Shown piece by piece: positions 35,582-43,476 of a DNA stretch of 64,000 nucleotides. The notes beneath the pieces are model-generated. The model did no database searches. It had not been told where the DNA came from and was given only the letters and a program-made list of their open reading frames with translations. Origin of the DNA: Bin75 sp965212135 (GTDB taxonomy: Bacteria; Nitrospirota; Nitrospiria; Nitrospirales; UBA8639); NCBI GenBank assembly GCA_965212135.1, contig OZ243044.1, forward strand, positions 186,001 through 250,000, read 5' to 3'. Each line of letters starts with the position of its first letter. The first letter of the stretch is position 1. Both the position numbers and the translations under genes were made by a program.

Positions 35582-37219
35582 TTAAAATCGTTCGGCTTGC
35601 AGCACGTCGGCGAGGCTGTTGATGTCAAGCCAGTGCCCCACCGTGTACAGCACCCGTATCGCCACGTTTCGTTTGCGTAATTCACGGAATAATTGCGCCA
35701 TGCCCGCTTTCCTGTTGGCGGGGTCGGCCAGCATCTCCTCCAGCAGGACTTGCAGCCGCTCGGCGGCGCCCGCCGACACCTTCAGGAACCCCATCCAGAC
35801 CCCGTGCCTGGACGCAGGCGGCACGTCTTGTCCCAGATGCTTGAGATGGATGACGGCGTTGTACGCGTCCCGCGAATTGGGGGCCGTGCATTCCGCAAAC
35901 CCTCCGAGCCGCGTATAAGCGGTTTTCCCTTCCCACAAACTGTCAACGGGAATCACCCAGTCGTCGGATTCCTGCACAAGGATTTGAGGAATATATTTAT
36001 TGAACAGCAGGTCGCCGTAGGAAATGACCGTCGCGTGAAAGACGCCCCGCCGTGCCCGCAGCGCTTTCAGGAGAGAAACGAGTTCGCCGGTCTCCGCAAA
36101 GTCGTCGTTGTCAACGTACGTCAGATTGGGCAGGGCGACGGCCTCTTTGTGATACCCCCGAACCACGGTAATATGTTTGATCCCCACGGCGTGATACGCC
36201 TCCGCAATATGCGACAGGATCGGCATGCCTTGAATGGGCACCATGGTTTTGGGTTTGTCCTGCGTGAATTCGCCCAATTCGTCGCCGCGGGACGCGGCCA
36301 GAACAATCGCCGCCGGACGGTCGCCGATGTGCGGCAGGTAGCGTTTTTCGGCTTCCTGAAGTTCGGCGGCGTCCTGAAGCCGGAAAATTTCAGAGACCGG
36401 CGCGATATTGTCTTCAACCGAAAGCAGGTGTTCGCTGTCTTTCACGACCCGCGCCGTTTTCTGCATGGCGGTCACCGCCGCGCGAAGCAGGTGGTTCGCC
36501 CAGATCACCACCGAAAACCCGTGTTGTCGAAACACGTCGGTCGGCGTCGCGTAATACCTGGTGGGGACAATCACCACCGGGCAGCGGGCGCCCCACTCCC
36601 GCTTGAACGCGAGAATTTCATCGGGGACCGCCAGGGCGCTGTGAATGAGGATGCCGTCGGCGCCCGCCCGGTGATAGGCCTCGGCCCGGCGCAGCGCTTC
36701 GGGCAGCCCCCAGCCGCAAATAAAGGCTTCCACTCTGGCGATCAGGCAGAACGCCTCGTCGGTTTGCGCGTCCTTGCCGGCCTTGATCTTCCCGCAGAAC
36801 TCGTCAATATCGGCCATGGGTTGGGTATCGCCATGCAAAAAACTGTTGGTTTTGGGGAACAGCTTGTCTTCAATGCAGACGGCCGCGATCCGGCGTTGTT
36901 CAAGTTTCCGGATCAGGCGCTGCATATTGTTGAAATTCCCGTATCCGGTATCGCCGTCCAGCAGGATGGGGATGCGCGTGGCGTCGGACATAAATTCCAG
37001 GTGGTCGAGGATTTGCGTCCAGCTCGCTTCGTTGTTGTCGCGGACGCCGAATTGCGCGGAGATGGTCAGACCGCTCGCCCACAGGCCGCAAAACCCCGCC
37101 TCCTCGACGATTTTGGCGCTAAGGCCGTTGTGCGCTTCGCAAAAAAACTCCACGCGGCTGGACAGCAGGAGGTCTTTGAATTGCCGGGTTTTCGACAGGA
37201 GAGGCGGTGGGGTCATCAT
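35582..37219 (-). CDS. aepX: Phosphoenolpyruvate mutase fused to a nucleotidyltransferase domain
   Basis: 545 residues. Residues 10-290 are PEP mutase of the isocitrate-lyase superfamily: LLDGDTGYGN near 87-95 and the diagnostic EDKLFPKTNS at 117-126, which separates mutases from the lyases. Residues about 300-545 are a sugar-nucleotidyltransferase-like domain (AAIVLAASRG, then KPKTMVPIQGMPIL). This fusion is typical of phosphonate tailoring, where the second domain activates a phosphonate head group with CTP. The enzyme makes phosphonopyruvate; phosphonopyruvate decarboxylase and transaminase genes are not in the window. It begins six bases after yqgE on the same strand. Confidence 0.9.
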   Translation of the reverse strand: MMTPPPLLSKTRQFKDLLLSSRVEFFCEAHNGLSAKIVEEAGFCGLWASGLTISAQFGVRDNNEASWTQILDHLEFMSDATRIPILLDGDTGYGNFNNMQRLIRKLEQRRIAAVCIEDKLFPKTNSFLHGDTQPMADIDEFCGKIKAGKDAQTDEAFCLIARVEAFICGWGLPEALRRAEAYHRAGADGILIHSALAVPDEILAFKREWGARCPVVIVPTRYYATPTDVFRQHGFSVVIWANHLLRAAVTAMQKTARVVKDSEHLLSVEDNIAPVSEIFRLQDAAELQEAEKRYLPHIGDRPAAIVLAASRGDELGEFTQDKPKTMVPIQGMPILSHIAEAYHAVGIKHITVVRGYHKEAVALPNLTYVDNDDFAETGELVSLLKALRARRGVFHATVISYGDLLFNKYIPQILVQESDDWVIPVDSLWEGKTAYTRLGGFAECTAPNSRDAYNAVIHLKHLGQDVPPASRHGVWMGFLKVSAGAAERLQVLLEEMLADPANRKAGMAQLFRELRKRNVAIRVLYTVGHWLDINSLADVLQAERF

Positions 37220-37225
37220 GGACGA

Positions 37226-37786
37226 TTAATTCATGGTTGGATCACAAGGCATGTCCGCATACAACGACCAGTCGCGCCGAAGCGTGCGAAGACGCGTGCT
37301 CCAGAAGCGGCGGTGATCCGCCTCAAACATGGCGGCGGAGTCGGCGGGCTGCGTGAGCCACGACCCGCTTTGCATTTCATGTTCCAGTTGGCCCGGCGCC
37401 CATCCGGAATATCCCATGAACGCCCGCATGTTTGCCAGGGAAGAAGGATCGCGCAGCAGATCATCCAGAGCCTTTGCGTGGCCGCCCAGATACACGCCGT
37501 CAAAGATATGGTGGGAATCATCCCGGCCCTCGGGCGTGCGGTACAGAATCAGCAGGTTGTTCTGTTGAACAGGCCCCCCCGCAAAGACCTTGTGATGCTG
37601 GCCTTCAAGGATGGGGACGTGCGGGAGCACTTCGGGGATGGTGATCTGTGTCGGGCGATTGACCACGACCCCGAGCGCGCCGTCGGGTCCGTGTTCGCAC
37701 AACAGGATCACGGTTTGCTGAAAATTGGGGTCGCGGAGGCCGGGAGTCGCAATCAGGAACAGCCCTTTGCCGAGCGGAGTCTCCAT
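37226..37786 (-). CDS. yqgE: YqgE/AlgH family protein
   Basis: 186 residues, typical length. GKGLFLIATPGLRDPNFQQT, ALGVVVNRPT, FAGGPVQQN and GYSGWAPGQLEHE are the four conserved blocks of the family. Members are cytoplasmic and of uncertain molecular function, implicated in gene regulation. It is the first gene of the yqgE-aepX-TPR unit, with 6- and 3-base gaps. GCAGG directly abuts the ATG. Confidence 0.92.
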   Translation of the reverse strand: METPLGKGLFLIATPGLRDPNFQQTVILLCEHGPDGALGVVVNRPTQITIPEVLPHVPILEGQHHKVFAGGPVQQNNLLILYRTPEGRDDSHHIFDGVYLGGHAKALDDLLRDPSSLANMRAFMGYSGWAPGQLEHEMQSGSWLTQPADSAAMFEADHRRFWSTRLRTLRRDWSLYADMPCDPTMN

Positions 37787-37872
37787 CCTGCGATCTTACA
37801 AGGGACAACGGGTGTTCGACAAGAGGCGCCGATCCGGCCCCGTGAACGGACCCGGCGTGAGCGGGCGTCCCG

Positions 37873-38145
37873 TCAGGTGCGGTAATCCTTGAATTCCACC
37901 TCGGCGCCGGGCAACTTGAAAAACGCGCGCATGTGCTTTTTCAAGGTGGCGCGGCCGTGTTCATCCCCGAGGTTCAGGTGATATTCATTGATCATCATCG
38001 TTTTGACCCCGCCGGATTTATTCCATTCGGTCCAGCAGGCCAGGCACACATTCTGCTTGATTTCTTCCTCCAGTTTTCCCAGAAAAAGCGGTTCCGTCAT
38101 CTTCTCCATCGTTTGTTCACACTTCAGACAGCGAATGTTGTCCAT
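37873..38145 (-). CDS. YggX-like Fe(II)-trafficking protein with added cysteine pairs
   Basis: 90 residues. The C-terminal 60 residues fit the YggX pattern: a W..W pair, then MMINEYHLNLGDEHGR and a KKHMRAFF helix. Unlike typical YggX, which has one N-terminal cysteine, this protein has CLKC (6-9) and CLACW (34-37), enough for a zinc- or iron-binding ribbon. It may be an iron carrier or an iron-sulfur protection protein. An AGGAG-like GGAGG precedes the ATG. It stands alone upstream of the second autotransporter, divergent from it. Confidence 0.7.
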   Translation of the reverse strand: MDNIRCLKCEQTMEKMTEPLFLGKLEEEIKQNVCLACWTEWNKSGGVKTMMINEYHLNLGDEHGRATLKKHMRAFFKLPGAEVEFKDYRT

Positions 38146-38279
38146 ACAAAACCTCCTTTGTGGCCTGCGCGATCATGGGGCACGGCCACGAGGCCGTGAG
38201 ACAAAACAATTGTACCATGCCCGGCGGCGTGCTGAAAAGACAAAGCTCGCGACGTGACTGCGGCCGGCCCCCGGCGGCG

Positions 38280-38312
38280 TTCCCGCGCAGGCGGGAATCC
38301 AGCGTTCAACCG
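38280..38312. repeat. Palindromic intergenic repeat
   Basis: TTCCCGCGCAGGCGGGAA (38280-38297) then TCCAGCGTTCAA, identical in its stem to the unit at 20726-20743 and 41049-41066. It lies upstream of the second autotransporter. Confidence 0.75.
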
Positions 38313-38378
38313 GCGGCGCAAGCCGCTAACTTGGCGGAAGTGTCCGCCTGCGCCACCCCAACCCACAACCGTCACCCC

Positions 38379-38408
38379 TTGCAAACCCGTGAGCGTTTTG
38401 GTTATACT
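38379..38408 (+). promoter_or_regulatory. Promoter of the second autotransporter
   Basis: TTGCAA (38379-38384) and TATACT (38403-38408) are separated by 18 bases, 36 bases ahead of the ATG at 38445. AGGAG lies about 10 bases before that ATG. Confidence 0.6.
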
Positions 38409-38444
38409 CACTTTTTCATTTACCCAAACAGGAGCCACATAGTC

Positions 38445-41000
38445 ATGCTATTTTTCCATTCACCGCCCACACTCAAAAACACCCCAAAACCGCATAAAAC
38501 CGCGCCTTTGAGCGTCTCAACAGCCATTCCTGCCCCCCCCCCCCCCCCCCCTGCACAACAAAATTCACGCCTGACCCCTAACGGCGCATCCCTCACCGCC
38601 TTACTCCTCCTCGCCCTCACCCTCATCCCCGCCCACCACGCCTCGGCGCAGATTTTTGACGCCGCCGCACCCGGTAACAACCTCACCTACACCATCGTTG
38701 AGGACGCCAGCCCCAATACCGTAACCGCCAATTCGTTGACATTCGGGAACGCCGTGCAGCTGCAAGTAGGTGTTTTCACGGCCCAGGACACTGATGGCAT
38801 GTACGGAAACTTTGTAGTTCGCCTAGGTGCTCCCCTAAGCAACACAGCGGTACTGACCTACACACTGGACAACGACAATGCCGCCGTGGATGCCTTGAAC
38901 GACGGCGACACACTCACCGAAACCTTTACCGTGGCCGGGGAGCAGACCAGCGGAACAACCGGCCCGGTCTCCGCCACCGTCACCATCAACATCCAGGGCG
39001 AGACCGACCCCCCAACCTTCGGTGCCGCCACCATCCCCGCCCAGAGTTACACCCCCACCACCGTCGTCAACCTGACCCTGCCCACCGCCACCGGCGGCCA
39101 GGGCACAGTCATGTACGCCATCACCGAAACCCTGCCCGACGGCCTGACCTTCACCGCCGCCACCCGCGTTTTGGACGGCACCCCCACCACCATGCTAAGC
39201 ATGACGACCTTCACCTACACCGTGACCGACAGCGACACCCCGCCCGACATCACGGAACTGCCCTTCACCATCACCATCACCGACCTCATGCCAACCTTCG
39301 GCGCCACCACCACCATCCGCCCCCAAAGATACGCCCCCGATGAACCCATCAGCGTAACCCTGCCCGCCGCCACCGGCGGCACCGGCGCACTCACCTACGC
39401 CATCAACCCGACCCCGCCCCTGCCCGACGGCCTGACCTTCACCGCCGCCACCCAAGTTTTGGACGGCACCCCGACCACCGATCAGGATGAAACGACCTAC
39501 ACCTACACCGCCACCGACAACGATGCCACCAACCCCGATAGCGCACAACAGACTTTCACCATCGCCATCGGACAATTCGGCACCTTTGGCAACATCAACC
39601 GCGCCATTCTCCCCGAAGTCACCCGTGCCATGATGGACACCACCGTCAGCGCCATTGCCCGGCGGACCGAACAAGCCGCCACCGACCGGGACGCCTCCGG
39701 CGGCGCCACCTTCAGCCTGGGCGGGCAGTCCACCCTGGCGGACGTGCTGCAATCAAACGGGGCAGCCCTGACCACCGGCGCCTTCAATGTCAAATCCCTC
39801 CTGGGCCGCTCTGCCTTTGCCCTGCCGCTCAACCAAGCCGGCGGGCCGCTGGCCGGCGTCACCCTGTGGGGCAACGGCGCCTACCGCAACCTATCCGGCA
39901 ACAGCGCCACCGTGGACTGGGACGGCGACCTGTTCGGCGCCACCGTGGGCGGGGACGCCTGGCTGACCGACACCCTCTTGACCGGCCTGGCCGTCTCCTG
40001 GGCCGACGGCACCTTTGATTACACCGACCGCAGTGGCGCCGACCCGGCCCCCGGCACCTATCAGGCCACCCTGACCAGCCTGCACCCCTACGTCAGCACC
40101 AGCCTGCTGGACGGGCAGGTGACCCTCTGGGCCACCGGCGGCTACGGCTGGGGCGAAGTTGAAATCACCGACACCGCCGACCCCACGGCCGAAGGCACCG
40201 TCACCGCCGACACCCGGCTGGCCACCGCCGCCGTGGGCGGCGCCGGCCGCCTGCTCAACCAGCCGGGCCTCCTGACCCCCGACGGCACCACCACGGTGCG
40301 GGTCAAAGCCGAAGCCCTGACTACGGCGATCAAAGCCGAGCAACAAGGCGACCGCCTGGCCGGCCTGACCACGGACGCCCGGCGGTTGCGGCTGACCCTG
40401 GAAGGCAGCCATGAGCAACCCTTACCCAATGGCGCACACTTGACCCCCAGCGTGGGCGTGGGCCTGCGGCATGACGCCGGCGACGGCCGCACCGGCACCG
40501 GCGCGGAACTAAGCGGCGGCCTGCGCTACGCCCATCCCGCCCTGCGGCTGACGCTGGAAAGCCGGGGCCGGGTGTTGCTCGCCCATGGCGGCGACTACGA
40601 CGACTGGAGCGTGAGCGGACGGGTGACCCTGGCGCCGGGCGCCCAGGGGCAGGGCCTGGCCGTCACGCTGGCCCCAACCTATCAAACCACCACCAGCGCC
40701 GGCGGCCTGGCGCAACTCTGGGAACACGGCACAGCCAACCGCCCGGCGCCCAGCGGCCCGACCACGCCGCAGGGCCTCATGGAAGCCACCGTCGCCTACG
40801 GGCTGCCGGTAGGCGACCACCTGCTGACACCCTACGGCGGGATGACCCTGGGGGCGGCGGATGCCAGGACGTACCGGCTAGGCAGCCGGGTCAGCCTGGC
40901 CCACCGGCTGAATATGAGCCTGGAAGGCGCCCGAAAAGGCGCGACGGGCACGATCCCGGTGGATCATGGCGTGCGGGTGCAACTGGAGTGGCACTGGTAA
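38445..41000 (+). CDS. Autotransporter with short Ig-like passenger, in frame through a poly(C) tract
   Basis: 851 residues from the ATG at 38445, which has AGGAG about 10 bases upstream. An unusual leader of about 50 residues contains a Pro6 run encoded by a 19-base poly(C) tract, then a Sec signal (ALLLLALTLIPAHHASA). The passenger has one degenerate VCBS-like unit and two Ig/cadherin-like repeats (each with LPDGLTFTAAT and VLDGTPTT). From RAILPEVTRAMM onward the protein is a barrel nearly identical to that of the large autotransporter, ending LEWHW. Expected to be surface displayed. Loss or gain of one C would frameshift before the signal peptide and abolish the product; no in-frame ATG follows closely. 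Confidence 0.88.
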   Translation: MLFFHSPPTLKNTPKPHKTAPLSVSTAIPAPPPPPPAQQNSRLTPNGASLTALLLLALTLIPAHHASAQIFDAAAPGNNLTYTIVEDASPNTVTANSLTFGNAVQLQVGVFTAQDTDGMYGNFVVRLGAPLSNTAVLTYTLDNDNAAVDALNDGDTLTETFTVAGEQTSGTTGPVSATVTINIQGETDPPTFGAATIPAQSYTPTTVVNLTLPTATGGQGTVMYAITETLPDGLTFTAATRVLDGTPTTMLSMTTFTYTVTDSDTPPDITELPFTITITDLMPTFGATTTIRPQRYAPDEPISVTLPAATGGTGALTYAINPTPPLPDGLTFTAATQVLDGTPTTDQDETTYTYTATDNDATNPDSAQQTFTIAIGQFGTFGNINRAILPEVTRAMMDTTVSAIARRTEQAATDRDASGGATFSLGGQSTLADVLQSNGAALTTGAFNVKSLLGRSAFALPLNQAGGPLAGVTLWGNGAYRNLSGNSATVDWDGDLFGATVGGDAWLTDTLLTGLAVSWADGTFDYTDRSGADPAPGTYQATLTSLHPYVSTSLLDGQVTLWATGGYGWGEVEITDTADPTAEGTVTADTRLATAAVGGAGRLLNQPGLLTPDGTTTVRVKAEALTTAIKAEQQGDRLAGLTTDARRLRLTLEGSHEQPLPNGAHLTPSVGVGLRHDAGDGRTGTGAELSGGLRYAHPALRLTLESRGRVLLAHGGDYDDWSVSGRVTLAPGAQGQGLAVTLAPTYQTTTSAGGLAQLWEHGTANRPAPSGPTTPQGLMEATVAYGLPVGDHLLTPYGGMTLGAADARTYRLGSRVSLAHRLNMSLEGARKGATGTIPVDHGVRVQLEWHW
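38533..38551 (+). repeat. Poly(C) tract of 19 within the second autotransporter
   Basis: A 19-base homopolymer inside the coding sequence, before the signal peptide; the length keeps the frame open. Slippage would switch the gene off. The context GCCATTCCTG before it is shared with the tract at 26170-26185. Confidence 0.88.
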
Positions 41001-41205
41001 GGACAGGAGTGAAGTGTCCGGCTCCGCCGGCCCAGTTAGACGCTGGATTCCCGCCTGCGCGGGAATGACAGTGGTGTTTTCTCCGCGGGAATGGCAACCA
41101 GGGATCGCAGACTGGATTTCCACCCTACCCCCTCCGTCATTCCCGACGTCTTTAATCGGGAATCCAGCGTCCAATCGGCGGCGTTAGCCGCTGACTTAAC
41201 GTTCC
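39599..41205. repeat. Right arm of a large inverted repeat
   Basis: The barrel-coding part of the second autotransporter and about 200 bases beyond its stop mirror 20600-22196. The arms face each other across about 17.4 kb. The downstream part includes the palindromic unit at 41049-41066. Confidence 0.9.
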
Positions 41206-41222
41206 TGGTTTGCCTCGCGTTT

Positions 41223-41510
41223 TTACGGCCTGTCAGGGCGGGTTTTCGTCATGTCCAGCACGACTTTCAAGACGCCCGGTTTGGCGGCATGGGCCAGGGC
41301 TTCCGGTCCTCGTCCAGTGCAACCAGCGCATCAAAGAAATCCGTGGCGCTTCGTTCATGCAGGCCGCGTGCCTTGCGCAAGATTTGGGCATCCTTGTGCC
41401 CTTTTGCTACAATCATGAACACTTGGAGTTCAATCGCGCTTCATAACGTCTTCGATCCCCAAACGCCATGCCCAGTTGCATGATTTTTTCAGGGGGAGCA
41501 GGTTGAGGCA
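41223..41510 (-). pseudogene. Possible decayed medium-chain dehydrogenase fragment
   Basis: On the minus strand three short stretches in different frames read as one protein: an upstream piece with GMAFGDRRRYEARL (from an ATG near 41483), a middle piece from the ATG at 41416 (VAKGHKDAQILRKARGLH), and a last piece with EALAHAAKPGVLKVVLDM ending at a TAA at 41223-41225. The final motif resembles the C-terminus of zinc-type medium-chain dehydrogenases. At least two frameshifts separate the pieces. Only the C-terminal third would be represented. It abuts the end of the right repeat arm. Confidence 0.35.
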
Positions 41511-41749
41511 TGCGTTCGTCTCCCGGGATAACGGTGGTTTGATGACGGGTGAATGGACGAGAACGTTAGCGCACGGAATTGGATTAGACAATAAGCTAAG
41601 CCCGGCCGTAGCGTACAAAAGCGGGAACGGCCAAAGCATGTCCTGGCTGGCCGGAGGAGGGAGGTCTGAAGGGCGTGGCTTTCGAACGGGGTTGCATGAT
41701 GAATGACTGTCATGACGGGCATTGCCGGCGTGGAAGGGAAGGCGGGGCG

Positions 41750-42934
41750 ATGACTCCATGCTCATTATTTGATTTGAAAAAGACGGCCGGACCGATTGAA
41801 GCGGAGCATTTGGGGATATACGTGCATGTACCTTTTTGCCGGGCACGTTGTCGGTTTTGTGCATTGTATATGGAGATTCATCGTGACGATCGCGTTCAAA
41901 AATTTCTGCGGGCTTTGGATCAAGAGCTTCGTCTGTATGCGCGTGACGGCGAACTCCGGGAGATTCCAGTTCACACGATTTATCTGGGAGGGGGCACCCC
42001 CACGACCTTAACCCCGCGGCAACTCTTGCTGGTGTTGGATGCCATTCGCGGATGTTTCGCGTTGGCGGATGATGCCGAGGTGTCCGTCGAAGTCCATCCG
42101 GGGACAATCACCCGGGATGGGCTTGACGCGCTTCGGCAGGCCGGGGTGACCCGCCTTAGTGTGGGAGGGCAATCGTTTGACAAGAATGAGCTTCTGGCAT
42201 TAGGCGGGCGCGCCTTTGGCGCCGGTATTCGACAAGCCGTCCATTGGGCACGGTCCGTTGGCTTTGCAAACGTTTCGCTGGACCTGATGTTTGGATTCCC
42301 GGGGCAGTCGGCGGAATCGTGGCAATGGACATTGGATGAGGCCCTTGCCGTCTCTCCCACGCATCTCTCCTGTTATGCGTATACCCTGGACGAAGGTTCG
42401 CCTTTTCATCGAGCGTTCGTTCATGGAAACGGAGCGGAGCCGGACGTGGAATTTCAGGCCAGATTGGAAGAACTGGCCGTCAAACGTCTGTCCGCCGCAG
42501 GCTTTGAGCGGTATGAAATTTCAAATTATTGCCAACCCCGCTATGAATGCCGTCATAATATGCGGTATTGGCAAGACCAAGCCTATCTTGGGCTGGGTCC
42601 CAGTGCACAGTCATATCTTGGCCGTGTCCGGTTCGGCAATGTGGCGGATTTAGAACAATATACCGATGCTTTGAAGGGGAAGATGTTGCCTCTGGACGAG
42701 ATCGCCTGTTTATCCCCTGAACAGCAAGACCGTGAACGGATGGTATTCGGGTTGCGCATGTTATCCGGAGTGCCCGTTTGGCCGGCGTGCAAGGAGAATG
42801 ATGAACAGACTGTTTTTAGCCGGGCGATTCACCAATTAACGCAAGCGGGGTTTTTGGTTGAAGGGCAGGGGAAATTGCGGTTGACCGATTTGGGCATTCG
42901 TTACGCCGATACCGTGGCCGTGGCGCTTTTGTGA
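41750..42934 (+). CDS. hemW: HemW-like radical SAM protein
   Basis: 394 residues from the ATG at 41750, preceded by GAAGGCGGGG; the frame extends upstream to 41675. The radical SAM motif CRARCRFC (Cys30, Cys34, Cys37) follows GIYVHVPF, and YLGGGTPTTL, SVGGQSFD, DLMFGFPGQ and the C-terminal heme-chaperone region with YEISNY and YWQDQAYLGLGPSA are family blocks. Members were long called oxygen-independent coproporphyrinogen oxidase, but HemW acts as a heme chaperone. With several c-type cytochromes in the window such a role is plausible. Confidence 0.87.
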   Translation: MTPCSLFDLKKTAGPIEAEHLGIYVHVPFCRARCRFCALYMEIHRDDRVQKFLRALDQELRLYARDGELREIPVHTIYLGGGTPTTLTPRQLLLVLDAIRGCFALADDAEVSVEVHPGTITRDGLDALRQAGVTRLSVGGQSFDKNELLALGGRAFGAGIRQAVHWARSVGFANVSLDLMFGFPGQSAESWQWTLDEALAVSPTHLSCYAYTLDEGSPFHRAFVHGNGAEPDVEFQARLEELAVKRLSAAGFERYEISNYCQPRYECRHNMRYWQDQAYLGLGPSAQSYLGRVRFGNVADLEQYTDALKGKMLPLDEIACLSPEQQDRERMVFGLRMLSGVPVWPACKENDEQTVFSRAIHQLTQAGFLVEGQGKLRLTDLGIRYADTVAVALL

Positions 42935-43476
42935 AGCGGACTTGGGAGTGTGTAAAATTGAGCGGGAGTAGCATATGATTTTCCAAGCATTGCACAAAAA
43001 ACTGGCAGTCTGTTCAATGGCTTATGGCTTCTGAATCAAGGGCAATTATCAACATGATTATCTACAGTTGCATCACAAAATTTGTGGACAAAATCAATGA
43101 CGTTCTCTTCCAATGCACTCAATTTATAAAACTAAAGTTACGGTTTAATTAAGTTAATATAAGCGTGAATTAAAAGGCTTTTTATTCTGGCAAGGCTATA
43201 AATGTTTTGCTGGGAGAGGAAAGCCGAACAATGACATTTTCAAGCCTTGACTTGAAGAGACTATTGAGATTTTGAGAACGTTATCCACTGTCTGAAAAAG
43301 GGTTTTGGTCTGAAGCGGATTTTCGATTCTTGCCGTAATCAAGACCGCACAATGCTTGCAAGGCGTTCTCTCCTCGCTTATTAAGCTGGTGAGCGCCAAG
43401 GATTCCACATGGTTTGGCGCCCTGCACGAGCCATCCGCGCTTCCCATGCCTGGCTGTTCCGGAACACGATGCCTTT
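42935..43476. other. 540-base AT-rich intergenic region, no gene seen
   Basis: Much more AT-rich than the rest, especially 43080-43190 (runs such as TTTAATTAAGTTAATATAAG). It contains single sequences resembling DnaA boxes (TTATCCACT near 43279, TTGTGGACAA near 43081) but not an array. Two overlapping minus-strand frames (43196-43447 and 43281-43517) have no recognisable motif; one may be a remnant. It may hold the promoter of the next gene. Confidence 0.5.

Noticed and set aside
35693..37885. 730-codon plus-strand open frame
   Set aside because: It runs antisense to aepX and yqgE, both of which have full family motifs. It has no domain of its own.
20600..41205. Inverted repeats as ends of a composite transposon
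   Set aside because: The arms code for an autotransporter barrel. There is no transposase or integrase between them and no target-site duplication was visible.
42935..43476. Possible replication origin in the AT-rich region
   Set aside because: Only two imperfect DnaA-box-like sequences, no array, and no dnaA, dnaN, gidA or parAB nearby.
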